Source: Tunturibacter empetritectus
GTDB lineage: Bacteria > Acidobacteriota > Terriglobia > Terriglobales > Acidobacteriaceae
NCBI RefSeq assembly: GCF_040358985.1
Contig: NZ_CP132932.1
Span: 1,116,001 to 1,180,000 of the forward strand
DNA length: 64,000 nucleotides
Direction of reading: 5' to 3'
Below are positions 8,604-16,630 of the stretch, one piece after another. Below the pieces are notes generated by a model. That model saw nothing but the letters and a program-made list of their open reading frames with translations, did not search any database and was not told the origin of the DNA. Made by a program: the position numbers and the translations under genes. Numbering within the stretch: the first letter of the stretch is position 1; the number at the start of each line of letters is the position of its first letter.

Positions 8604-9896
8604 TTAGACGATAGCAATCTCAACCTCTCGCTTGGCGACACGTGCCTCATTTGCTGACACAACGGCCAATGCGGAGCCCAAGCCAACATGTTCGTCTGCG
8701 ATGGGCCTGTCCCCTGTTCGGACACAGTGCACGAACGCCCGCGTGGCTGCTGTCGTTGGATCTTCTCCGTCTTTAACCTGAACAGGGCTTCCAGGTCCGC
8801 GGTAGGGCATCTCGTTCGCCGGGTTGTACGAGGCACTTGTGACTGCCGGCTCATGGCCTTCGCCGGTTTTTACAACCTTGTCTACCTCTACTTTTCGTGG
8901 CTCGTAGAAGAAGGTTGCGTCCTGCAGCGTCAGGTTCAGCGAGCCTTTGGTTCCATAGAGCCAGAGCTGATCGCCCATCTTCGCATTATCGGTCATCGAG
9001 GTGAAGACCATCCGTCTGCCAGCTGGATAGCTCAGGATGACCTGGACGTTATCGTCTGTCTCACGTCCATCGTGGTAGCAGCAGATCGAGCCTGAGGCTT
9101 GCGCTGCTACCGGGTAGGAGCCCATGGCCCAGTTGGCGATATCCATGTGATGCGACCCTAGTTCGGCGATCAGCCCGAGTGACCACTGGTGATAGAGTCT
9201 CCAATTGATCAGCCGCTCCAACGATGGATCGGGCACGGGTCTCCGCCAACTGCTGTTCCGATTCCAGTAAGCCAAAACGTGAGTGACGTCGCCGATCTCG
9301 CCTGCCTGAACCCGCGTCATGGCGGCGCGAATCCAGGGAGAGTAACGGTACTGGTGACCTACTTGAAATATCTGCTTTCCGGCAGTCACATCCGTCACAA
9401 TCTGTCGCGCCTGTTCGATGGTGTAGGCCATCGTCTTTTCCCCGTAGACCGGCCGACGGCTCTTTAGCGCTGCCAACACGTGCTCCGCATGTAAGCCAAG
9501 GGGCGTGGCTACAACGATTGCATCGAGGTCCTTTCGATCGAGAAGCGCGCTGTACTCGGCGTGCTTTGCTACCTCATATCCGCATACTCTGTTGAGTTGC
9601 TCAAATCGCAATGGATACACGTCAGCGGCTGCGGTGACCTTGACGCCTGGGACACGCAGAAAGCTCCGCATCAGCTCTTGTCCGCGGCTGCCAGCGCCAA
9701 TGAGACCCAATCGCAGGGGCGTCTTTACCGTCGTTCGTGCAGTCTGTCGCTCCGCTCGCGTGTCGTCAGGGGAACCCTGTGGGGCAACTACGCTGGCTGC
9801 AACCTGCAGGGCAGAGCTGCTGAGCGAAGCGGAGGAAGCCAGGGCAAGAGCTGAAAGACTCTGGGTAAACGTGCGACGATCCATCCGATGATCCAT
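8604..9896 (-). CDS. Tat-exported Gfo/Idh/MocA family oxidoreductase
   Basis: A 430-residue NAD(P)-dependent sugar dehydrogenase-like protein. The N-terminus MDHRMDRRTFTQSLSALAL is a twin-arginine signal, so it should be exported folded with its cofactor. The mature part starts with a Rossmann glycine motif (LRLGLIGAGSRGQELM), followed by the AIVVATPLGLHAEHVLAALKSRRPVYGEKTMA stretch, which holds the family E-K-P-like site (here E-K-T). Then come ELGSHHMDIANW and an open-sheet C-terminal domain. ATG 9896 is chosen because it has AGGAG about 9 bases upstream and overlaps the stop of apbE as TGATG, showing translational coupling. A longer frame reaching upstream to 10295 lies inside apbE in another frame and is not real. 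The substrate is unknown. Confidence 0.85.
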   Translation of the reverse strand: MDHRMDRRTFTQSLSALALASSASLSSSALQVAASVVAPQGSPDDTRAERQTARTTVKTPLRLGLIGAGSRGQELMRSFLRVPGVKVTAAADVYPLRFEQLNRVCGYEVAKHAEYSALLDRKDLDAIVVATPLGLHAEHVLAALKSRRPVYGEKTMAYTIEQARQIVTDVTAGKQIFQVGHQYRYSPWIRAAMTRVQAGEIGDVTHVLAYWNRNSSWRRPVPDPSLERLINWRLYHQWSLGLIAELGSHHMDIANWAMGSYPVAAQASGSICCYHDGRETDDNVQVILSYPAGRRMVFTSMTDNAKMGDQLWLYGTKGSLNLTLQDATFFYEPRKVEVDKVVKTGEGHEPAVTSASYNPANEMPYRGPGSPVQVKDGEDPTTAATRAFVHCVRTGDRPIADEHVGLGSALAVVSANEARVAKREVEIAIV

Positions 9897-10963
9897 CAGG
9901 GACGAACTCCTTTTCTGGTTGCGGGCATATGAGCATCGCAGGCGGAGTCCGGTGCTCCGAAGACGATGCAGGTGGGCGCACCGGGCGCCGATAAGAACAG
10001 GATAGCCTGTGTACCCTGCAGTCCGCGCAACACCTCTCGAGTCTGCGCAGGCGGGAGCACGAAGACAACGGTCGAAAGCGCATCGCTGTCGGTCGCACTC
10101 GGTGCAATGACGGTGGACTGAAGAACACCTTCCACTGGCATCAGAGTGCGGGGATCGAAGATGTGACAGTAGCGATGTCCGTTCTGGATGAAGAATTTTT
10201 CCGTGCATGCACCAGTGGAAAGAGACGTATCGTGCAGGAAAAACGTAGCCGCGATGCTCCCTGCGGTTCGGGGATCTGGAACTTCGACTGGCCACCCGGC
10301 CTTACCCGGCGGAGCGCCAAGGCCGTACAACGTGCTGCCGCCAGCTGAGAGGAATGCCGCGTGGACGCCGCTCTCGCGCAGCAGGGCCACCACGCTGTCT
10401 ACCGCAAAACCCTTGCCGATGCTTCCCGGGTCCAGCTCCATTGGATTGTGGGTGGTAAATCGAACGGAATCCGTTGCCGGATCAAGTTTCACCTTGTCCC
10501 ATCCGACCTGGTCGCGGAGAAGCTTCTGCTCTGCTTGCGCCGGTACATGTCCGTTCCGCGCCTTGAAACCCCAGGCACGAAGCAGGGGACCTACGGTGAT
10601 GTCGAATGCTCCGTGGGATCGATCGCTCCAATCGAACGATTTGGCAAGGAAGCCGAATGTCTCAGGGTCGGTGACCACGGGTCCGTTACCCGACTCGCGA
10701 CTGATCCGCGACAGCTCACTCGATGGTTGGTAGTTGCTCAGCAACGCTTCCAACCGATTGATCTCCTCGAAGGCTGCGTCCATGACCTCGTCTGCACTCT
10801 CACGATCGGGCATGTAGCATTTGATGGTGAAGACCGTACCCATCGCGGGACGGGACTCGGTATAGAGCGCCTCAGGGGATGTGGTCGGCTGTGCCACGAC
10901 CGACGCTGCTCCAAACAGGAGTGCTATCTCGGCAATCAGCGACCACTGTTGAAAAGCTCTCAT
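9896..10963 (-). CDS. apbE: FAD:protein FMN transferase (ApbE family)
   Basis: A 355-residue ApbE-family protein, which attaches FMN covalently to Ser/Thr of target flavoproteins on the outer face of the membrane. It begins with a signal peptide (IALLFGAASVVAQ) and shows the family pattern: PAMGTVFTIKCY, FDITVGPLLRAWGF, ELDPGSIGKGFAVD, the glycine loop SAGGSTLYGLG, and HIFDPRTLMPVEG followed by SATDSDALSTVVFVL. Its length matches the family. A strong ribosome binding site (GAGGAGAGGAG) precedes ATG 10963. It is the first gene of a two-gene unit with the exported Gfo/Idh protein. No classical target (FMN-binding domain, NqrC/RnfG) is visible in the window. Confidence 0.9.
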   Translation of the reverse strand: MRAFQQWSLIAEIALLFGAASVVAQPTTSPEALYTESRPAMGTVFTIKCYMPDRESADEVMDAAFEEINRLEALLSNYQPSSELSRISRESGNGPVVTDPETFGFLAKSFDWSDRSHGAFDITVGPLLRAWGFKARNGHVPAQAEQKLLRDQVGWDKVKLDPATDSVRFTTHNPMELDPGSIGKGFAVDSVVALLRESGVHAAFLSAGGSTLYGLGAPPGKAGWPVEVPDPRTAGSIAATFFLHDTSLSTGACTEKFFIQNGHRYCHIFDPRTLMPVEGVLQSTVIAPSATDSDALSTVVFVLPPAQTREVLRGLQGTQAILFLSAPGAPTCIVFGAPDSACDAHMPATRKGVRP

Positions 10964-11123
10964 CTCCTCTCCTCGATCCTCAAAAAAATCTTATATGCAC
11001 CCGCCACTTAGAGGTTAGAGGCTGTCGGAGGTTTGCGGCTTAAGACTTCTTAGGTTTCGGAAGGCTGCCGCGGTGATTAACTCACATCAGCTTCCGGGCG
11101 TGCCGGGGCAACAGGAGAGAAAT

Positions 11124-11465
11124 ATGAAGAGATTTTTGGGTGCTTTTGCGTTAGTCCTTGCGTTGGTCACTGGAAGCTATGCCGCAACTCAACATTCAGC
11201 TTCGGTGACTCTGTATGAAACCGTGTATGTTGGCTCGAACGCGCTGCCGGCAGGAGATTACACCCTTCATTGGCCAGATGGTTCGGGAGTGGTTGACCTT
11301 TCGATCACTGGCAACCGGCAGAAAGTGTCCATACCAATCACTGTCACTCCTAGTGCGATTGTCACGAACGGGGCGATCCTCACAGTGTCGGGAGACAAGA
11401 CTCTTGTTCAAGGCTTTTCGACAAAGTTTGGTAACCTTATGATTAAAGACGCCGCAACCAAGTAA
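11124..11465 (+). CDS. small secreted protein of unknown function
   Basis: A 113-residue protein starts at ATG 11124, which has AGGAGAG about 6 bases upstream; the frame can be extended to 11073 but without a binding site. The first 20 residues (MKRFLGAFALVLALVTGSYA) are a clean signal peptide. The mature part is beta-rich and short, with alternating hydrophobic strands and a conserved-looking LPAGDYTLHW stretch. Similar small exported proteins with a PAGDY motif are frequent in Acidobacteriota, but their role is not known to me. A strong hairpin follows the stop codon. Confidence 0.75.
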   Translation: MKRFLGAFALVLALVTGSYAATQHSASVTLYETVYVGSNALPAGDYTLHWPDGSGVVDLSITGNRQKVSIPITVTPSAIVTNGAILTVSGDKTLVQGFSTKFGNLMIKDAATK

Positions 11466-11477
11466 CGCAACGCGTTT

Positions 11478-11510
11478 AGGGTCCGGGTCTTCTTATAGAT
11501 CCCGGACCCT
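11478..11510 (+). terminator. strong hairpin after the small secreted protein gene
   Basis: A perfect 10-base inverted repeat, AGGGTCCGGG at 11478-11487 and CCCGGACCCT at 11501-11510, with a 13-base loop, starts 12 bases after the stop codon at 11465. The downstream sequence is only weakly T-rich (TGCCTTCGTT). It is best read as a transcription terminator or 3' stabilising hairpin. Confidence 0.65.
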
Positions 11511-11584
11511 TGCCTTCGTTCCATACGACCTTTAGGGCGACTGGAACGAAGTTGCTGGGCAGATCCGGGATTCGGTCTTTCGAT

Positions 11585-12280
11585 ATGGACACAAACGTCT
11601 CGCTGCTGCTCATCGATGATGATGTGGAGCTTTGCCGGCTGATAGGGCGGTACCTGGGTAAGGCCGGTTACAGGTTGACCTGCAGCGCCAATGGCCGCGA
11701 CGGTGTCACCGAAGCGATCTCAAACGCATACGATCTAGTTTTGCTGGACGTGACTCTTCCCGTTCTCGATGGCTTCGCAGTACTTCACCAGGTGCGTCGG
11801 AGCAGTACAATTCCGATCATCATGCTGACGTCCAGGAGTATGGCAACGGACCGCTTGACTGGTCTCAACAGTGGTGCGGACGATTATCTGTGCAAGCCGT
11901 TCGATCCGGAGGAACTTCTGGCTCGCATCCGTGCAGTTCTTCGTCGATCCGAACCTGCTGCGGCCAGCTCGCAGTGGCAGAGGATTGGTCCTCTGCGCAT
12001 CTCGGAGACGAGCCGTGAGGTCTTTCGAGAGAATGCCCGTATCAACTTTACGGCGGTTGAGTTTGAACTACTGCTGATACTCAGCCGGGCAAACGGTCGC
12101 GTGGTCACGCGGGATTCTCTGACTACTGCGATTCAAGACAGGCAACCGAGCCACTTTGATCGAAGCCTCGATGTTCACATCAGCCACATCCGCACGAAGC
12201 TTGGTCCAGAGGGTTCGAGAATTCGCACTGTTCGGGGCACCGGATATGTTCTGGTGACAGACGATGAGGATCCACGGTGA
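11585..12280 (+). CDS. OmpR/CpxR-type response regulator
   Basis: A 231-residue response regulator. The receiver domain (about 5-118) has the acidic pocket D11-D12, phospho-acceptor D55 in LVLLDVTLP, T82 in the LTSR stretch, and K104 in YLCKPFDPEE. A winged-helix DNA-binding domain follows (about 135-228), with FTAVEFELLLIL and VHISHIRTKLG before the RTVRGTGYVLV wing. ATG 11585 is chosen because MDTNVSLLLIDDD matches the family start; the frame extends back to 11510 through the terminator hairpin, which is unlikely. It overlaps the kinase gene by four bases (GTGA), so the two form a pair. Confidence 0.9.
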   Translation: MDTNVSLLLIDDDVELCRLIGRYLGKAGYRLTCSANGRDGVTEAISNAYDLVLLDVTLPVLDGFAVLHQVRRSSTIPIIMLTSRSMATDRLTGLNSGADDYLCKPFDPEELLARIRAVLRRSEPAAASSQWQRIGPLRISETSREVFRENARINFTAVEFELLLILSRANGRVVTRDSLTTAIQDRQPSHFDRSLDVHISHIRTKLGPEGSRIRTVRGTGYVLVTDDEDPR

Positions 12281-13629
12281 TACGGTCTCTGAGCACGGCG
12301 GTCGCGCTTGCCTCTCTGTGTGTTCTTGTCATCTGCCTGTTCACTGCATTTGCGATCTCGCAGCAAACAGAGCACGCCTACTTCGACCCGGTGTTTCACA
12401 GGATGGATCGGATGGAGTTGGAGGATGCGCGGTCGGCATTCGAAGGCAGAGGGCTACCGGCTCTGCGGGCTTATCTTCAGAGACTGGACAGGCAGTTCGG
12501 GGGCAAGCATTTTCTGCTGGATGGGAGCGGCCGGAGCATGGATGGAGGAGAAGACCACTCCAGTTCTCTTCCCCCCATTCCGGAGACAAATTCGCGGGGT
12601 TGGCACAACGGCCACTTTACTCTGACGCAGCAGTCCGAAGATCGCCGGTACTGGTTTTTCGTCACAGAAGAGAACGAAAGTCCTGGAGTATCCTTCGGCC
12701 GCTTTTATTTCCTTATCGCGGGTGTCGTTTTCGCTTTGGGAGCATTTTCAACGGCATATATTGTGCTGCCTTTGCGCAGAATGGCTGCCGTTGTTGAAAG
12801 CTTCGGAATGGGCAACATGAGTGCACGCATCGGAACGAAGCGACACGACGAGATTGGAGCTCTGGCGAAATCGTATGACGACATGGCGGATCGGCTAGAG
12901 GTTGCCTTCCGAAGAGAGCGGCAGCTATTACAGGATGTTTCTCACGAACTGCGGGCTCCGTTGACGAGGCTGAGCTTTTCGACGGAGCTGGCGAGAACGG
13001 CTCCGGACCAAAGTGTTGCAATGGATGAAGTGAAGCGAGATGTTGATCGACTCAGCTTTCTGGTCTCGGAGTTGACCGCATTGAGTCTTGGACCGCCGGG
13101 TGGCGCTCACTATGGCCTGGGGAGTTCGCCTGTTGATCTGGAGGGGATTGTGCTTGAGGCTGTTCGCGACTGCGAACTGGAGGCTGCCGCGAAGGGATGC
13201 CCGGTTTCCTGTACGGGTTCTGCAAGGGAGATGATCTCAGGCGAAGCAGAACATCTACGACGCGCGATCGGAAATGTTTTGCGGAATGCTGTTCGACATT
13301 CTCCGGAGAAGGCGACTGTTGAAGTGACGCTTCACCAGAGTCACGCCTGGTCTTCGATTATAGTTCGAGACTATGGACCGGGAGTGCCTGAAGAGCTGCT
13401 CGAGCGTATCTTCGATCCATTCTTTCAGGTCGACCCTGCTCGGTCAGCTAGCCAGGGCGGACTTGGGTTGGGGCTTTGCATTGCGATGCGATCTGTCGAA
13501 CTTCACCGTGGGACCATTCGAGCGGAGAATGCAATGCCTGGACTGCGTGTCTCAATTAACCTTCCTACTGGAAGCCCTGCTCCCGACAATGACAAATGGG
13601 CAGAGTCTCGAACCAATGAAGCGACGTAG
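12277..13629 (+). CDS. sensor histidine kinase (CpxA/EnvZ type)
   Basis: A 450-residue membrane kinase paired with the regulator just upstream. It starts at GTG 12277 inside the regulator's stop. Transmembrane segment 1 is about residues 8-28, a periplasmic sensor region runs to about 140, transmembrane segment 2 is about 143-165, and a HAMP linker about 166-218 follows. The HisKA dimerisation helix has the phospho-accepting His223 in DVSHELRAPLTRL. The ATPase domain shows the N box (RNAVRHSPE), G1 (DYGPGVPEE), F box (IFDPFFQVD) and G2 (GGLGLGLCIA). The periplasmic region is short and has no recognised ligand domain, so the signal is unknown. Confidence 0.92.
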   Translation: MIRSLSTAVALASLCVLVICLFTAFAISQQTEHAYFDPVFHRMDRMELEDARSAFEGRGLPALRAYLQRLDRQFGGKHFLLDGSGRSMDGGEDHSSSLPPIPETNSRGWHNGHFTLTQQSEDRRYWFFVTEENESPGVSFGRFYFLIAGVVFALGAFSTAYIVLPLRRMAAVVESFGMGNMSARIGTKRHDEIGALAKSYDDMADRLEVAFRRERQLLQDVSHELRAPLTRLSFSTELARTAPDQSVAMDEVKRDVDRLSFLVSELTALSLGPPGGAHYGLGSSPVDLEGIVLEAVRDCELEAAAKGCPVSCTGSAREMISGEAEHLRRAIGNVLRNAVRHSPEKATVEVTLHQSHAWSSIIVRDYGPGVPEELLERIFDPFFQVDPARSASQGGLGLGLCIAMRSVELHRGTIRAENAMPGLRVSINLPTGSPAPDNDKWAESRTNEAT

Positions 13630-13702
13630 CGACAATCACGGCTGCTCTGCGAAACGGGGAGCTTGATTCCGCTAAACTAGAACTTCCCTCAGGGGAAGCC
13701 GC

Positions 13703-14485
13703 ATGCCAGCCGAAATCATTCTCCAGCAAACCCCGGATGACGCCGCCCTCCTCGACAAGCGGGAGCAACTTGCCACTGTGCGCACGACGCTGGCCGAGCG
13801 CGAATCCGAACTTGCCCAAATCCGAGCCCAGCTCAAGACCTTTGAAGGCCGTTACCTCCGCCAAGTCGGCATCCTCTATGCCGAACTCGACGACCTGGAG
13901 GCGCGCATCGCTGAGCGTGAAGTCGATCTCTATGACTCCGACTCCGCCCGTCGCCGAGCCGAGGAGGTTCGCCAGCGCGCACAGGAGACACATGATGCCG
14001 CCTTCGGGGATGCGCGCGAAGCCGAGGAGTTCGACCCCCCACCCAGCCTCAAGACCCTCTTCCGCGATGTCGCCAAGCGCATCCACCCCGACTTCGCGCG
14101 CGATGACGTGGAGCAGAGACACTTCACACTGCTGATGGCCCGCGCTAATCAGGCGTACAGTCGCGGCGATACCGAAACCCTGCAGCGGTTGCTTGACGAT
14201 CGTCGCGAGACTAATGCCTCGATCGCCGGCGAAGGCGCCGCTGCTGAGCTTCTCCGCATCACGCGCCAAATTCAGCACGCCGAGCGCGATATCGCCACGC
14301 TCGATGCCGAGCGGGATGCGCTGCTCGCCGGAGAGGTCGCCCAACTGCACCGCGACGCGGAAGCCACAGCCGGGGCGCACCGCGACCTCCTCACGGAACT
14401 CGCTACCAGCCTCCGCGAGCAGATTGCCGACGCTCGGCGCCGCTTCGAACTGATCGACCGCCAGATCAGCGCGCATGGAAGATAA
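13703..14485 (+). CDS. coiled-coil protein with an internal J domain
   Basis: A 260-residue cytoplasmic protein. Residues 15-100 and 170-255 are almost entirely charged helices (for example ATVRTTLAERESELAQIRAQ), so it should form two long coiled coils. Between them, about residues 114-166, is a J-domain-like segment: LKTLFRDVAKRIHPDFAR contains the H-P-D tripeptide (128-130) that stimulates Hsp70 ATPase, followed by helix III-like FTLLMARANQAYSRGD. J domains are normally N-terminal, so an internal one flanked by coiled coils is unusual. An AGGGGAA ribosome binding site precedes ATG 13703. It lies two bases before the Sel1-repeat gene and is probably co-transcribed with it. No dnaK is in the window. 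Confidence 0.75.
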   Translation: MPAEIILQQTPDDAALLDKREQLATVRTTLAERESELAQIRAQLKTFEGRYLRQVGILYAELDDLEARIAEREVDLYDSDSARRRAEEVRQRAQETHDAAFGDAREAEEFDPPPSLKTLFRDVAKRIHPDFARDDVEQRHFTLLMARANQAYSRGDTETLQRLLDDRRETNASIAGEGAAAELLRITRQIQHAERDIATLDAERDALLAGEVAQLHRDAEATAGAHRDLLTELATSLREQIADARRRFELIDRQISAHGR

Positions 14486-14487
14486 AG

Positions 14488-15276
14488 ATGGACGATAAAG
14501 CCAAAGCCGGCCTGCAGCACATTCCTATCGGCGCCGCGTTGTCACTCCATTCCACGCGTTCGAGCATCATCGCCCGCGGGCGCCGCGATGCCGCCAACGC
14601 AGCCTCGAACCCGAACTACCGGCAGGCTGTCACCGACTACAACGCCGGCAACTTCGCCGAAGCCGCAAACGGTTTTCGGCTCGCCGCCGAGCAAGGCCAC
14701 GCCGAATCGCAGTATCTGCTGAGCACGTTGTACGACGCTGGTCAGGGATTGCCGCAAGACGACAGGCAGGCCGCCTACTGGGAGCGCAAGGCTGCCGAGC
14801 AGGGCCACGCTTACGCGCAGGCCAACCTCAGCTTTCGCTACTACGCAGCCGATGATTTCGCTGAAGCCTTCGCATGGTGCGAACGCGCCGCGCACAGTAA
14901 CCTCGCCTGGGCTCAGTACAACGTTGGCTTGATGTATCGAAAAGGGGAGGGGGTACAACAAAGCGATATCGAAGCTGCTTACTGGTATCGCCTTGCCGCT
15001 ACCCAGAACTTTGCCGAAGCTCAGCAGAAGCTAGCGGACCTCTACTACATGGGTCAAGGCGTCCCGCTCAGTTACACTCAGGCCGCCGCGTGGTATCGCG
15101 AGGCTGCTGATCAGGGCAACGCAGAGGCGCAGTTTCAGCTTGGCCACCTTTACGCGGTAGGCCACGGCGTGGAGCATGACTACACCTACTCCCGTCACTG
15201 GATTCGTCAGGCAGCTCTTCAAGGCCACGAACAGGCACTGCGCGAACTCAAGCGCCGGGAGTACCGCGATCCATGA
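14488..15276 (+). CDS. Sel1-like repeat (TPR-type) protein
   Basis: A 262-residue protein made of about six Sel1-like repeats from about residue 45 to 255. The repeat unit is recognisable as A-E-Q-G-H-A-E-S-Q-Y-L-L-S-x-L-Y-D-x-G-Q-G-L-P-Q-D, recurring as AWAQYNVGLMYRKGEGV, EAQQKLADLYYMGQGV and EAQFQLGHLYAVGHGV. One repeat (about 110-130, FAEAFAWCERAAH) is short. Such proteins act as adaptors in protein complexes. There is no signal peptide, so it is probably cytoplasmic. It follows the J-domain gene by two bases, suggesting that the two products work together, perhaps as a chaperone adaptor pair (inference). Confidence 0.85.
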   Translation: MDDKAKAGLQHIPIGAALSLHSTRSSIIARGRRDAANAASNPNYRQAVTDYNAGNFAEAANGFRLAAEQGHAESQYLLSTLYDAGQGLPQDDRQAAYWERKAAEQGHAYAQANLSFRYYAADDFAEAFAWCERAAHSNLAWAQYNVGLMYRKGEGVQQSDIEAAYWYRLAATQNFAEAQQKLADLYYMGQGVPLSYTQAAAWYREAADQGNAEAQFQLGHLYAVGHGVEHDYTYSRHWIRQAALQGHEQALRELKRREYRDP

Positions 15277-15395
15277 GTTCCGCTTCAACAGTAGATGTTT
15301 ACCACATGCAGAAGTCACGTGTACCTGATTTGACTCGGCTCCTCCGGCGTTCCTATACTTCTCCACACTCGAACGGCAATTCAAGGAGGAAGTCC

Positions 15396-16505
15396 ATGTC
15401 AAAGCGTGTGCTGTTGTTCGTTCTCTTGATTGCAACCGCTACCGGCGCGTATGCACAAGAGTGGAAAGGCCATAAACCCTCTCTCGTTCCTCAGCACAGC
15501 GGCACGACACAATTGCTGATCGCGGTCAGTCCCGTGAACTCCCGCGTAGTGTGGGCGGCCGGAGCGGGTGGTACTTACGTGGTTACGACCGATGGCGGTT
15601 CGACGTGGAAGTCCGGAGTCGTGCCGGGAGCCGAAGGTCTGCAGTTCCGCGACGTGCAAGGCGTAAGCGATCGAGTTGCATATCTCATGTCGATCGGGAA
15701 TGACACCGGAGATTTTCGCATCTATAAGACGGAAGACGCCGGCGCACACTGGACTGTTCAGTTTACGAATAAGACGGCGAACGCCTTCTATGATTGCTTC
15801 GCGTTCTGGGGGCCGGATCGCGGCATCACGCATAGCGATTCCGTCAACGGAGTATTTCCCGACATTCGCACCAGCGATGGCACGACATGGCACTCGATCG
15901 CCCACATGCCGCCTGCGTTGCCAGGCGAAGCGTCGTTCTCTTCCAGCGGAACCTGCATCACTACAGAAGGATGGCAAAACGCGTGGATTGCCACAGGCGG
16001 CTCAAGCATCGCGCGAATCTTGGCGACTCGGGATGGCGGCTATGCGTGGAATGCGTATGACACTCCGTTCGTGAGCAACGCCAATGCAGGCGCCTTGTCG
16101 GTAGCGTTCCGCGATCCCTGGCACGGCATCGTCGGTGGCGGCGATTTGACCAACGACAGCGCTACGCAGGCAGCAACTTCGGATAATGGCGGCCAGAGAT
16201 GGACGCTTACCACCAAACCACCTATTCCTGGAGCGATCTTCTGTCTCGCCTATGTTCGTGGCGTTGAACACAAGGATGATTGGCGGCATCGAGACGACTT
16301 CGGCCATGAACACGACCGGAGTGTGGTGATCACGACAGAGACTCAGCCGAACTTCAGCTCCGGTGCAGCTGCCTGGAGTCCGGATGAAGGACAAACCTGG
16401 ATCAAACTGTCGGAGGTGAGCGGCTATTGGGCGGTCGCTTTTGCGAATCCGGAGGCCGGATGGTTCGTAGGCAACAACGGCCAGATTTTGAAGATTAGTT
16501 TCTAG
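15396..16505 (+). CDS. secreted beta-propeller protein (Ycf48/BNR-like)
   Basis: A 369-residue exported protein. ATG 15396 is chosen over the frame start at 15273 because a near-perfect AAGGAGGA lies 6-7 bases upstream and the following residues (VLLFVLLIATATGAYAQ) are a signal peptide. The mature part is a seven-bladed-propeller type with recurring BNR/Ycf48 motifs: TTDGGSTWKSG, KTEDAGAHWTV, ATRDGGYAWNA, TSDNGGQRWTL and SPDEGQTWIKL. Related proteins are annotated as Ycf48-like or oxidoreductase-like, but the propeller alone does not reveal a reaction. A His/Asp-rich insert (about residues 295-310) is unusual. Confidence 0.8.
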   Translation: MSKRVLLFVLLIATATGAYAQEWKGHKPSLVPQHSGTTQLLIAVSPVNSRVVWAAGAGGTYVVTTDGGSTWKSGVVPGAEGLQFRDVQGVSDRVAYLMSIGNDTGDFRIYKTEDAGAHWTVQFTNKTANAFYDCFAFWGPDRGITHSDSVNGVFPDIRTSDGTTWHSIAHMPPALPGEASFSSSGTCITTEGWQNAWIATGGSSIARILATRDGGYAWNAYDTPFVSNANAGALSVAFRDPWHGIVGGGDLTNDSATQAATSDNGGQRWTLTTKPPIPGAIFCLAYVRGVEHKDDWRHRDDFGHEHDRSVVITTETQPNFSSGAAAWSPDEGQTWIKLSEVSGYWAVAFANPEAGWFVGNNGQILKISF

Positions 16506-16630
16506 TCGCTGCCTCTTCCGCACTGGATGATAACGACATCCTTGTAGGTACGGGCTTGTGTGTTTTTGCGATTAGCGACGAGAGCGGGATGATGCAGATA
16601 CAATTTTGTAACTACGAGGACATCCCTTCC

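Noticed and set aside
9897-10295. N-terminal extension of the Gfo/Idh gene (frame open to 10295)
   Set aside because: It lies entirely inside apbE in another frame, is Arg/Ser/Cys-rich, and the ATG at 9896 has a good ribosome binding site and Tat signal.
13565-14476. 303-codon minus-strand frame under the J-domain gene
   Set aside because: The plus-strand gene has a ribosome binding site, an HPD motif and coiled coils; the reverse frame has no recognisable domain.
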